Shown here: piece after piece, positions 47,701-57,388 of the stretch | Layout: every line of letters starts with the position of its first letter | Numbering within the stretch: the first letter of the stretch is position 1 | Assembly: GCA_964034945.1 (NCBI GenBank) | Contig: OZ035960.1 | Location: forward strand, 16,711,403-16,775,402 | DNA: 64,000 nt | From: Chrysopilus asiliformis | Lineage: Eukaryota; Arthropoda; Insecta; Diptera; Rhagionidae | Direction: 5' to 3' | Program-made: the position numbers and the translations under genes | The notes under the pieces: generated by a model | What the model was told of the DNA's origin: nothing | Seen by the model: the letters and a program-made list of their open reading frames with translations, nothing else | The model's database searches: none

Positions 47701-50700
47701 CCACGACAACTCAAAGTTTCTTGCAATAACCTCGCTAAGTCAAACCTCGATATCTCGAAATCCAGAGTAACTCAAAGTTTCAAAGTGTGTCTCCTTCCAC
47801 TTTGATTTATCGAGGTCCCCCTATATTTTGTTGAAAAAATTCTAATAGAAAAAAGAAGGTAAGTACTTGTCTATAAATATATTTCCAATATTCAAAAACA
47901 TTTAGAAGCATTTCAAAGGTACAACGATGAAGCAATGGGCAGAGTGCCTGGACTGGAGTTCAGTTTGTTTAATTTTCAGGAACCAAATTCAAATCCCACC
48001 GGTATGTTTCTTTATTTTGCTTTTAAATGTTATTATTTTAAAAATACTCGGTAAGTGCTATTGTACATAGAATAGGGGCCGATAGGTTAGAATATTAATA
48101 TTACGAGCACATATCTGACGAAATTTTCAAAGCATATTTTATGGCTTCACTGTAATTTTTTTGCAAAGTGAATTTCTCCATTTATTTCAATTAATTGTAA
48201 TTAATTGATATTGAAATGTTTCAAAGTGAAAAAAAAACTTATATTTCATAAATTTATTTGTTTAACGAAGTGTATTTTGGTGAAATGTTTTATCTCTGAA
48301 CGACCTTCAAAACTTCTCCAAAGTTTGTATGTCTTGACAGCATCATTATCTTTATCGGCTTCTCAGTCAAACATATTTCAACCTCTAACAAATATAAAAT
48401 CTATTTTTTTTTCTTAAATTTGTATCTATACTGTGTATACATATATGTATGATATACATGTGGTAATAAGAATATCGAAACAAGGTTTTTGTGGTGAACC
48501 TAGAATTTATGTTGTAATAAACACTGTGTACAAAGTAACCGCATTTTCATTGAAACCCTTTGACGTAAATCGGTTTTATTTCTAAGAGCTTTCTCTATTT
48601 ATTCCATAACTGATGTATGGATGATTCAAAAAGGGTTGCGTTTCGATGGAAAATTCTATAAATCCAACCACATGAATCATCGGAAAATAGTTTTCGCATA
48701 ATTCAAACCATCAAGGCCGAAAGTCAAAGACTTTCGACAGACAAAACGTATAAAAAAATCAACCAGATTTACTTTCTTGTTTATTCACCTGAAGATTTTG
48801 TGTATATATATTTATGACTTTGAAGATATTTTAGACGCTTCTGCGAGCAAAGAAAATTCGACGTACATCGAAGAAGACTTTTCGCTTTTATTGTAAACTT
48901 TATCACATTAGCTGCTTCAATTTTATACAAATTGAAATTTTGAATTGCTAGGAAATTCAACAGTACTTACCGAGTATTTTCGTTAGGAAATTTTCATCTT
49001 GTTTATCTGAACTTTTATTTTTTTTTTATGTCTGCGTCTAATGACAAACATTTTGTGACTCATTTTGACGGTTCAGAAAGTTTTCTCAATGGTTTCAAAT
49101 AGTTTACAAATTGACAAAAGTAAACTAACTCAATTATCAAAGCTATAACCCACTGTTTACAGTTGCGATTTTTTCTTGAATTTCTCCGCAAAGTTTTTTG
49201 TCTATCATAGAATAAAAAGTTAGCCAAAGTTGTCAAAATTTGAGTTTTTTCGACAGGTTTGTGTGAAAAACTTCCGAGTTTGGGTGTTTTTCAGGAAAAA
49301 ATTTCTGAATTTCGTAGTGTGAACGGTCGGACAACATGAATTTAGTGTCGAAGAATAAAATTAGACTTTTTAAAAAAAGTGTGAGATGTAAACGATCCCT
49401 TAAGCATATTTATGCTGATATTAGTACGACATTTGGGAAACCATCTTGACGGTTACCCCAAATCCACCAAAACTAAACTAACGAAGTTTCCGTTTGTTTT
49501 TCGGGCAAGGATTTTTTCCATCTTTAAAACCCATGACCTAACTGGTTTTTAAAGCTATAATTTTTTTACTCTTATAAAAATCGTAAAACTACCGGGTTAA
49601 TGTAAATAAGTTCATCATGCAAATTTATTGGTAGTCATTCCGAACAAGCAACGGTATGACACATTTATCTACACTTGAAAAATCAGATATTATTCATACA
49701 AGACTGTCAGCACCTTTAACCACTAGCTGGGATGATAAAAATACCAAAAACATATATATCTATCTAATGAATACAAATATGTTTGAATTTCCAAAATTCA
49801 TAATGATAGTCACATCAAATGGAATAACCTATGATATTCCCAAGAGTCCAGTGACATCATATGGAAGATAAAGATAAATGTCAACCGGAAAAGCGCAACA
49901 AAAGAAACCTTCTAAAAATTTGATAAATTACTTTTCAAATCAAAACTGAACCGAAATTTATGAGAGGCACATTTTGTCTAACCGAAGATTTTGAAATACA
50001 GTCTCCCATAACTAATAAAAATTCAGCACCATAGACTCCCTTAAAGCAACAGAACCGAATTCACAAAAAGTCTTATAGGTCTATCGCAACAGACACACAC
50101 ATATGAAAGCAAGAGTTCATACAAGAAACGTGCAAAAATCAACATACCCATAAATTCATAGCTATATGCACGAGTTATACTAGCATATAGAATATTTATC
50201 TAACGTGCGCCTAAAGACAAAACTTTTCACATTAGAAATCAAAAAGTTTTCTTATTATCATAGCGGGAAAATAAATCTTACATCTTACATGCCTTCAGTC
50301 TATTGAGGAAATTACAAATGGGAAACTTATCACTTGTGATAAAACGTGCTCATTTACATACAGTTTTCGATCGACATCAAGTTGTCGGCAATTTTTTTAC
50401 CCTAACATATCATCAAACCATACATGATATATTACAAGAAAATTATTGAGAAATCAGAAAAATATATAAGAATACCTACCGAACACAAAATAAAATCAAT
50501 GAAAAATAATTTCTTTATTAAATTTTAATTTTTTTGCGTTTTTCAAATTTTATAAATTAATATAAATTTAGCCCATTCTTCCTTTGGTGCATGGCGTTCA
50601 AATATAAATTTAAAGAAAAGATACTTTCGAAAACTTCATAATAACAGGCGTCGTGAAGAAATATTTTTTAAATAAAATATCGGTTGTCCTCAACACAAAA

Positions 50701-52121
50701 TTTTCCTCTGTAAAGGTGCCGCTCTACATGAGAGTAAATGCTGGCGAGAACCTCTGGATAGCAGCTATTCGCAAATGGACATGTCTCTGAGAGTCGCTCG
50801 CAGAAACTCGCGAAAACTCGCGAGCTAGTTTCTGCGAGCTGTTAAAAGTGATTCTACTCTCTAGTCCCGAACTTTACCGCACTTCCACATATCCGATTGA
50901 CTTGAAATTTGGCAACAAAATGGCATATACGGTCTCAAATGGAAGAGCTTGGAACAAGAATCATAACTTCGTTTTTCAAACTTCAGAATTTTACTAATAA
51001 ATATCGGGTCTTTCAACAAGGACATAACAATTTTGTAAAACACAGAATAATTGAGATATCGGGCTGAAATTTATTCCAGGTGTAGTGGACATATTACATT
51101 TAAGTATGAAATTCGTTGTCGTTCATATGGCCACCGCGAGCACGTTTGCACTGATTGATTCTTTGGAGCGAATTTTCCACCACTCTTCCACACATATCGG
51201 CAATTTCGCGTTCGATATTGTTCCTGAGCTCCTCTAACGTTGTTGGCTTGTTGGCATAAACCAACGACTTAACCAAACCCCATAAAAAGAAATCCAACGG
51301 CGCGGCGTTAAATCGCATGAGCGAGGTGGCCATTCGACCGGACCATTTCTCGAAATTACACGATTGCGACCACCGACTCAGAATTTCGGTAGTAAGTTTT
51401 AATAATTTCCAAACGTTGCTCGTTCGTGAACTTCACCATGATAAAAATGTAAACCTTGACTGACGTTTTAGCATTGCCAGATCATAAAAAAAAGTTTTAG
51501 GGTGCGTTTTTATTAAAATACAAAATTGTTATGTCCTTGTTGAAAGACCCTTTAGTTTAATTACCCCCTTAACATATAATTATAAAAATTATTTTAATTA
51601 TAATAATTAACATAGTCCGAAGTTGATAGAAATATCGAATACTTCTCAATGCAGTCCTTTCAAATCTGAGATCGCCATTCTCACAAGAATCTAAAATTAT
51701 CATAAAAGGAACATTTTTTTGAATAAAACAAAACATTTCCCTTTCTTCCATCCAGAGATAATTACCAAAGTGTCAATTCAATTATGATTGCATCCATAAT
51801 GAATAGAGATAATGATATTATTTTCAAATCAAAGAAAATGTCAAAACGTCATAAAATTTCCTATTAACGAGGGAAAAAAAATCTACGACTCAATCTTATT
51901 ATTCATTCATTTCATTTAAATAGTATTTAGCATAGGTATGCGTTTTCTACGTGTATACACATATAATTATGTTGAAAGATTTTATGTAGAATGAGGTATG
52001 CACAGGTAGCCGAAGAATTAAATACATTTTTAGTTCGATGAGAAAGTGAGGTAATTTCCATTTCAGATATTACCACAGTCAAGGTAGATCAGGGCATCGG
52101 CATTACAGACCTATTTATCGG
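38656..52121 (+). CDS. Unassigned plus-strand gene, N-terminal part (5 small exons)
   Basis: Exons 38656-38756, 39616-39685, 44605-44632, 47906-48001 and 52067-52121 have canonical GT-AG borders. Their phases join as 2/2, 0/0, 1/1 and 1/1 without a stop, giving about 117 residues. The start is the ATG at 38656, with an in-frame TAA 15 nt upstream. The protein begins MSALKTHQQPVSG, then a Ser/Pro stretch, then a likely helical segment (VNKFIQKVYRFKEDSVSPEK, FIKFFAIICGVNQ). It continues LWFDVSEKLEAFQRYNDEAM, GRVPGLEFSLFNFQEP, and a probable beta region (DITTVKVDQGIGITDLFIG). There is no signal peptide. I do not recognise the family, and the 3' exons were not found. The reading is supported by phase consistency and splice signals, not by homology. 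It is opposite in strand to the Pde6-like gene and, if that gene starts at 59.95 kb, nested in its intron. Confidence 0.5.
39616..39685 (+). CDS. Unassigned gene, exon 2
   Basis: 70 nt. The acceptor is TTTTTTATTAG and the donor is CCAA|GTAAGTACG, a near-consensus site. One nucleotide completes the Arg codon from exon 1, then FKEDSVSPEKFIKFFAIICG follows. The other two frames are closed or incompatible with the neighbouring exons. Confidence 0.55.
39900..40267. mobile_element. MITE-E with about 40-bp inverted ends, TA duplication
   Basis: GAACCTGAATCRTACGTCG, then ATGCGTCCGTCATG at the left and its inverse at the right, with TA outside each end (39898-39899, 40268-40269). 368 bp, Tc1/mariner-type target. 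On the minus strand 40192-39953 is open for 79 codons (MEQIESNCFDDKLIEEVQNN...), which is protein-like but unassigned. Confidence 0.8.
40525..40711. mobile_element. MITE-F (TAATGCTG...CAGCATTA)
   Basis: TAATGCTGCGTTTACACGAA at the left and inverse TAATGCTGGGTTTACACGGA at the right. The interior is made of TGACA/TGTCA and ATTGTCATT motifs. 187 bp including a likely TA duplication. Confidence 0.75.
40735..41380 (+). repeat. Family-2 (HINE relative), copy 1
   Basis: Begins GGGAAAGTATTTTATTCAGG, CGACTCGAGAACGAGGGAG, GAAATCCGTTTCAGG, then the AACGCGTTGAGTTAGCGAC block and TTTCTCGAAATCTATTCGC repeats. The open frames inside are fragmentary and not conserved between copies. Confidence 0.6.
41381..43098. 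other. Intron-like DNA between exons 2 and 3 of the plus-strand gene
   Basis: No further exon supported. A segment after CTTTTCTGTAG at 41707 looks exon-like but has a stop in the required phase. Confidence 0.35.
43100..43689 (-). mobile_element. HINE-like element, copy C
   Basis: Hairpin at 43113-43135 (one mismatch), subterminal repeats ACCCGTATGGTGA and TCACCATACGGGT, and a GTCY array of about 73 bp at 43484-43556. Conserved GCGTTACAAACGGTAAGGC just before the terminal TATACCC...GGGTATA stem. Confidence 0.75.
43690..46541. other. Intron-like AT-rich DNA around exon 3
   Basis: Apart from the 28-nt candidate exon at 44605-44632, nothing is supported. A candidate 40-nt exon at 45495-45534 is closed in the required phase. 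Confidence 0.35.
44605..44632 (+). CDS. Unassigned gene, 28-nt exon 3 (micro-exon)
   Basis: The acceptor is CACAATTTCAG and the donor is CTTG|GTATAAG. It encodes LWFDVSEKL plus one nucleotide. It was chosen because exon 2 ends in phase 0 and exon 4 needs phase 1; this is the only segment I found between them that is open, bounded by good sites, and of length 1 modulo 3. Other lengths or sites remain possible. Confidence 0.35.
46542..47526 (+). mobile_element. Tigger/pogo-type element with TA duplication
   Basis: CAGTAATCCCTCGAACTGCG at the left and inverse of TAGTAGTCCCTCGAACTGCG at the right, flanked by TA (46540-46541, 47527-47528). The CTGCGCGG motif is repeated at both ends. 985 bp; only the C-terminal part of a transposase remains. 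Confidence 0.85.
46791..47333 (+). pseudogene. Tigger/jerky-type transposase C-terminal relic
   Basis: Reads EDIMEVLASNEENMTADDIL, an acidic stretch, then KKNLTHEKLTIFLMLGSQLQ, a TAA, and in the same frame EALNRDPDIERALKFRRN and LTAALAPYAEMHNEKQKSGN up to a stop. Acidic linker plus a DPDIERALxFRRxLxAALxPY tail is typical of Tigger-type transposases. The DDE core is missing. The last 137 bp are duplicated in tandem (period 150 bp, 47047 and 47197). Confidence 0.7.
47720..47830 (+). repeat. Decayed Tigger-type terminal fragment
   Basis: TCAAACCTCGATATCTCGAA, GTAACTCAAAGTTTC and ATCGAGGTCCCCCTATA are phrases typical of Tigger-type termini. No matching opposite end found. Confidence 0.35.
47906..48001 (+). 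CDS. Unassigned gene, exon 4
   Basis: 96 nt. The acceptor is ACATTTAG and the donor is ACCG|GTATGT. It is read in phase 1 as EAFQRYNDEAMGRVPG then LEFSLFNFQEPNSNPT. Phase 0 is also open here but hits a stop as soon as it is joined to exon 5, so phase 1 is preferred. Confidence 0.55.
48002..50710. other. Intron-like DNA between exons 4 and 5
   Basis: AT-rich; 49150-49400 resembles family-3 debris (TTTTTCTTGAATTTCTCCGC). No exon supported, and the frame at 49656-49871 has no coding signature. Confidence 0.35.
50711..50864. mobile_element. MITE-B copy 2 (truncated)
   Basis: TAAAGGTGCCGCTCTACATG, then GGCGAGAACCTCTGGATAGC up to TACTCTCTAGT; inverse of the right half of the 11101-11490 copy. It stops abruptly at TCTAGTC. 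Confidence 0.8.
51006..51550 (-). mobile_element. Internally deleted mariner-like element
   Basis: Perfect inverted ends of about 32 bp starting GGGTCTTTCAACAAGGACAT. Inside, on the minus strand, the start of a transposase is joined directly to its C-terminus. 545 bp. The target duplication is not evident. Confidence 0.85.
51100..51439 (-). pseudogene. Deleted and frameshifted mariner-like transposase
   Basis: Minus strand: MVKFTNEQRLEIIKTYYRNS at 51439-51380 (N-terminal helix-turn-helix start), then after a deletion NGPVEWPPRSCDLTP, a one-base shift, and PLDFFLWGLVKSLVYANKP, TLEELRNNIEREIADMCGRV and RARGGHMNDN. PLDFFLWG is the conserved segment containing the last catalytic Asp region in insect mariner-like transposases. 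The whole central catalytic part is missing, so it is non-functional. Confidence 0.8.
52067..52121 (+). CDS. Unassigned gene, exon 5
   Basis: 55 nt. The acceptor is TTTCCATTTCAG and the donor is CGG|GTATGT. It encodes DITTVKVDQGIGITDLFIG in phase with exon 4 and leaves phase 2. A possible next exon at 58377-58409 (after TTTGACTTCAG) is in phase but too weak to claim. Confidence 0.55.
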
Positions 52122-53929
52122 GTATGTCATTTCTTTAAATGTCAATAAAGATAAAGTGTCGAAACGATTGAAATATTTTCGTCGAAATTTCCTAAATATT
52201 ATGCTGCGATTATGCTATGTCATTCGCATACTGTATACCTACTGTATTATGGCTTGTGTCACTGTCAGCGCCACTATATATATATATGATGTTTTAATTT
52301 CTGAGATAAATCTAAAAATAAGAATTTCTGTCAACATTTTGGTAGCCACAATCCATCGTCTATACTTCAATACTAGCATAAGATTATTTTCGGTTCATTT
52401 TCTAAAAGACACAAAACTTTGATTGGAGGTGGAGTACGCATTTTTCGGCCTGAATCACTACAGAATCGGTCTAAATGGCTATACATGGACACATTAGAGT
52501 CAACCATACCATGGACATAATATATCAAGCTAACGAAATAAAAATAAGAGAAAATGTGAAATATTTGTAAATGTTATATTTGTTCACGGCCTTCGAAGGT
52601 CATGAGGATATTATAAATCCCAACATAAATGACTTTGGACGAACAAAAAGCTCTTTTTCTTTTTGATACTTCATAATTCTAGCTGTGCCATCTTCCATTT
52701 CCGTTTATAAGTATTTTAGCTACAGTCTGTTCGTTTGAATTAAGGAACCGCGTACAACCGCAATGTAGATTTTTGTACGGTCCTAACGACTGTCGGTTGC
52801 TTTCTAAAACATTTTCAAATCCTTACGACGTTCGGACGTGACTGGATCGAAATTCCGCAGACGAAAACGAACAAGTTTTTCGCTTTTACCATGAATAAAT
52901 GGGATTTTCGCTGCCACAGAAGAAAATTCTTTCTTTTTTAAGGAAAACAAATTATCTGACCTTGAACGAAATCACGCTATTGTTTATCATAAACCTATCA
53001 AGAAAAATGGAATTGTGTTTAAATTTTAATATGCGTTTTTGAAAGTGTCCTATAATATACAATAGGAGTCAATTTTAAGGCATGTTGAGGCAACCCTAAA
53101 TGATAAATATCTACAGAAAATGGATATGGAATCGCCTTATATGCCTAACAGTTTTTCTTTAAAAAAAATTTAAACTCTAAAAGCTTATTGGTATTTTGTT
53201 GCTGTTCTAAACAACTTTTATGGTGTACAAAATACAAAAAAAAACATTCAAATAGAAAGTTCCAACGTGCCGATAAAAGAAAATGGAAAAAAAGGTTAGA
53301 TCTACTATTTGGGATGGAAAATCCTAATTCAATTTAACTGAATTGACTGGATTTCGAAAGATTCAATCGGATGACAAATCTAATTACATCAGATGACCAA
53401 ATTGATTTCAGACTTTAAAATAAATTGCTTTGAAAAGAAAACTTTTAAATATTACGAATAAATCAATTCGATTTATGAATTTTATGTGAAAAATTTCTCC
53501 ACAAAATTATTTACTAAGTGCATATCAAAAAAGAAATTCTACGAAGATTTTACCCCCACGAAGAGTTATTTGAAGTTAATTAAAAGATAATGTCGACAAT
53601 ATCCTTTTAAAACATCTTTGAATCCTGATTAAATGATCACACATTTCAAATGGAGTGGAGATAATGTCGCGACGGTATGAAATCCCATACAAAATATAAG
53701 AAAAACTACTTTATATTAGAAGAAACAAAATCTTAATTTAAAAAAATGAAATGTTTTATGCGGGGTTGGGGGGGGGGGGGGTGGTTTGATATTGAAGTTT
53801 GATATTTGACTCACTGTTTTCGAAACAGGGGGATAGAAGAAGGAATAGTTCAATTTCGCGAAGAACTTAGCCTTGCTATTATTTAAAAGAAACTCTACTG
53901 AAAAAAATGTTCCACTCTATAGCTCAATT
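52122..53929. other. AT-rich stretch after exon 5
   Basis: No further exon identified. TCCTAACGACTGTCGG at 52780 recurs at 60239, a short dispersed motif. A G-run of 16 at 53764-53780 is flanked by polyA-rich DNA. Confidence 0.35.
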
Positions 53930-54490
53930 TTTACTACAGAGGGAAAGTATTGTTTTCATAACGTACGCCCACTCGAGAACGGAGACAGATAGAAAATTTC
54001 TGATCAGTAAGAAATCCGTTTCAGGGATGTCCGTACATTATAAGGATGTCCGTGCATGTGTCTGTCGGTCTATCCGATATACGTAAATAATTCAAGAACG
54101 ATTTTTTTGTAAATTACTTTTTCAAAAATCGTAGTTTTCTATCAAGTTTGGAAAAAAGACGGTAGCTATAATGGGTAGGTACCTCTTATACATTTTTTTT
54201 TTAAATACAAACTTTTGAAAAGTTTTCAAAAACTTTAAAATATATAAAGTTTGCTATACTTTTTCTTTTGACAGTTTTTACGTATCTAACACTTCTCAAG
54301 ATATTTGAAATAAATTATATTTTTCACATATTTTTATCGTGTATTCACAAACGGGCGGACAGACGAAAATCAAAACGGTTTTCAACATTATAGACACCCT
54401 GATGTAATTAATTTTTGTATTCGACGATTGGTTCGATGCGTTACAAATGGTACACATGGTTTAATGTGCCTACTACCATATATGTATTTC
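53930..54490 (+). repeat. Family-2 (HINE relative), copy 2 with 3' end
   Basis: GAGGGAAAGTATTGTTTTCA to the end ACCCTGATGTAATTAATTTTTG, then CGATGCGTTACAAATGG and TACCATATATG. The end corresponds to CACTGGTGTAATTCATTTTTG and GGCGTTACAAACGG of the HINE copies, which ties this family to them. Only one GGGCGGACAGACG remnant of a GTCY array is left. Confidence 0.6.
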
Positions 54491-55628
54491 TCATATAGAA
54501 TATAAAAGTCGACGAGGTGGACAAAGAGCCCGAAAATGAGAAAAGGATTTAAAAACACGGGGGGTGGGCAGTTGTTTGAAAATGTAAAAAGGCGAATATT
54601 AGCAAAAACAAATATGTAGACCTTTCCATTAAAACACACGAGGTTCAATAAAAGTATTAAAAATACGTGCCAAATAAAAGTAATTTAAAAAAAATTAACA
54701 TTTTGCACATGAAACCTACAAAAAGATTTTTTTTATTCGCTGATTACTGAAATTTTTATCTCTTTTCAATATTCCTTGAACTCCGATGATATAAAACAAA
54801 TAACCGGCGGATACATAAATATGATAGGGATCAATGTTGAAGCAAGGAAAATTCATAGCTATTTTATGGAGACATGTGTGTGAAACAAATCTTGCGGGAG
54901 CCACTTTTCAAATGTTTAAACGCAAAACAAACCTATCGCAATAAAATGTCACAGAAAATGTGGTTGGAAACACATTTTCCCTTCTTTCAATTTTTAACAT
55001 TTTGATGCGTTTTTTTGAGAGTAGGTTTTTCCACCACAACAAAAATCTGGACATGAGGAAAATTTTAAAAAAATATTTATAATATTAAGTACCAAAACAG
55101 ATCGGTAGAAAAAAAAAACAGAAATTTAAAAGGCAATATTTTATGTTGCATGCGAGAATGTATCAAATTGGATCGTAAAAATCGTAAAATTTTCAAACAT
55201 AATCACATACAAATAAATAACATCGTATCCTGCCGGATTTTATCCTCAACACAGATTTGCTACTGTGGCATTTATGAAAAGACATCGGTGCCAATTCAAC
55301 TTTAATAATAAATTTCCTCCACATATCAATGCCATAATCATGGCAAACAATCATAAAAATTGCCATAAGAAAGGAATTTCAAGTTCGACATTTTATAGGA
55401 AATCAAGAAATTTAATAATATTTCACTGCGGATAAAAATTTCTCATGTTTTGAAGAGAAATAAATTTAGCATTACTTACAAAAAATTGATGTAGCATTAC
55501 TTACAAAAAATTGAAAAAAATTTCATTCGTTGAAGACCAATTGGCATGTCGCTGACGGGATCGACGCGCGAACAACAAAATCTACTATTTTTTTAACTCT
55601 AAAAAACGCCACTATTTATAGTGTATCG
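54491..55628. other. AT-rich non-coding stretch
   Basis: A 25-bp direct duplication (GCATTACTTACAAAAAATTGA) sits at 55471-55517. Otherwise nothing. Confidence 0.35.
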
Positions 55629-55715
55629 CAGGGGTGACCAACCTTTTTAGGTCTGTGGTCTACTAGAAAATTAAAAGATCATTAGCGATCTACTCTCTAC
55701 TGGTTGTTATACAAT
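55629..55715 (+). repeat. Decayed hAT-type terminal fragment
   Basis: CAGGGGTGACCAACCTTTTT, then GGTCTGTGGTCTAC and GATCTACTC; phrases like those at the ends of hAT elements. No opposite end seen. Confidence 0.35.
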
Positions 55716-55760
55716 AGGCTCAGTGTGACGGGAAATGAATGAAATGCAAAGACAGTAATA

Positions 55761-55935
55761 GCCGTATCACACTAACGATTACTTTTGCGATTGAGGCTAC
55801 GATTGGCCTTTTCGACAAATGAGACTCAAGTCTAAACTGGCAATCGTAGCCGCAATCGTAACCAGCTGTGCTCTCATTGGTCGGAAAGGCCAAACGTAGC
55901 CTCAATCGCAAAAGTAATCGTTAGTGTGATGCGGC
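55761..55935. mobile_element. Foldback MITE-G, TA duplication
   Basis: GCCGTATCACACTAACGATT, then ACTTTTGCGATTGAGGCTACG at the left; at the right the inverse, with two differences in the first 40 bp. TA outside (55759-55760, 55936-55937). A 175-bp element made almost entirely of two arms. Confidence 0.88.
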
Positions 55936-56369
55936 TATAAAACGAGGTCAGGAAGCAGTAAATCTGCTGTGCTTTTCTATGGCTGCTTTAAATTTCCTTG
56001 GGTGCAGACGATATCGCTGCACGTATTTCAAGATATCTCAAAAAAGGTAAAATTTATCGATTTACGGTGAAATGCAAAAATGTGGAGAATTTTATTGTCT
56101 AGATTTTTCATTTAATTTGTTGTTCCAGTACCACGAAAATTTTAAATCATGATCGTCAGTATGGTTGAAGAACTTATTTACGGATATGCAAAAGATTAAC
56201 ACAAATAAAGTGATTATTCCAGAACCAAAAAACTACCACGAAATTTTTCTTGGAAAATGGCACAAATATTTTTGACTGTTTAAAGCTAATTTGTTTCGTA
56301 GCACAGGAAGTTTTACTTTTGGAGCGAAATCCGAGGAAATTTTTTTGAGAAAAAAACAAAGATCGTGGT

Positions 56370-56492
56370 GGAAATGTTTTCCATTGAATATAAAAAAATG
56401 CGAAAAATTGCAGCATTTCCCGAAATTTTTCGAAATAACGAAAAATTCCGGAAAATGCTGCATTTTTTTTATATTCAATGGAAAACATTTCC
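56370..56492. repeat. Long hairpin with about 55-bp arms
   Basis: GGAAATGTTTTCCATTGAAT and its inverse at the right end, inner GCAGCATTTCCCGAAATTTTTCG against CGAAAAATTCCGGAAAATGCTGC, loop AAATAA (56433-56438). The left arm carries an extra GCGAAAAATT bulge. The same peptide-like shadow appears in frames on both strands. Confidence 0.9.
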
Positions 56493-57128
56493 AGTGTTTT
56501 GATTTCATTTAAAAGCAACGAAAATGTCGTTTATTTAATCTGGAAAATGTACACTTTTAGAATGGGTATAAAACGGGTTTATATCAATTTGATGTGCATA
56601 TGTCCAGAAAAATCTGCGCTCCCCAAGGATTTTGGCACCACGCGCTATGGGCCAGTTATTTTTTTTTACCGCGGTCGACGTTTTGGCCACCACTGGTGTA
56701 TCGGATATAACAAGCTCCAAAACATCTCACATAAATTACTTTTGACTTATTGCACTACCATAAGGAGATAAAAATGCATTAGGAGTTAAGATATTAACAC
56801 CCGCTTAAATGATTTTCAATTTTACTCGATTACTCGAAACCCGGTAATTTTCCATTATAGCAACGTATTACAAAGATTAGTGATAGCAACATTTTCGGCA
56901 ATTTTGTGGAATCATAATGTCCCTTGAATGCGATTTTTTGTCTTGCGATTTATTTATACGAAAATAAAAGATATTCGAGATAAAAAGTTGGCCATTGTTA
57001 TCTCCTACAGTCACTCTCATGTTCTTTGCCATTTAAAAGATGGGCATTGTACATATAGACACAGGAAAGTAACGTTTTATATCTAACATAAAGCTGATGC
57101 AAGCAGCGTAGCTAACGAGGATCCTTAA

Positions 57129-57388
57129 CACTAAACATACCATAAGCGGTCTTTTGCCCGCTTATGGACTTTTGCATTTAAAAAGCGCATATAATCTTAT
57201 CGTTTTTGCGCACTTGACTTCATGACTTTTTCTAATTATTATATATACACTTAATATTCTATTATTATTTTTTATTTATATTTTGTTTACTTTGAGTAAT
57301 ACTTGTCATATACCGTTATCTACCACAGCCGGTCATTTGACCGCCCATGGTAGAAATAGGTATGTATTAAGTGCTGGTATGTTTAGTG
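57129..57388. mobile_element. piggyBac-like MITE-H
   Basis: Inverted ends CACTAAACATACCA, with TTAA at the left (57125-57128) and TTAC at the right. Just inside are GCGGTCTTTTGCCCGC and GCCGGTCATTTGACCGCCC, short palindromes. 260 bp. Confidence 0.7.

Noticed and set aside
56174..56518. Overlapping frames with similar peptides on both strands
   Set aside because: Produced by the 56370-56492 hairpin, whose two arms encode the same sequence on opposite strands.
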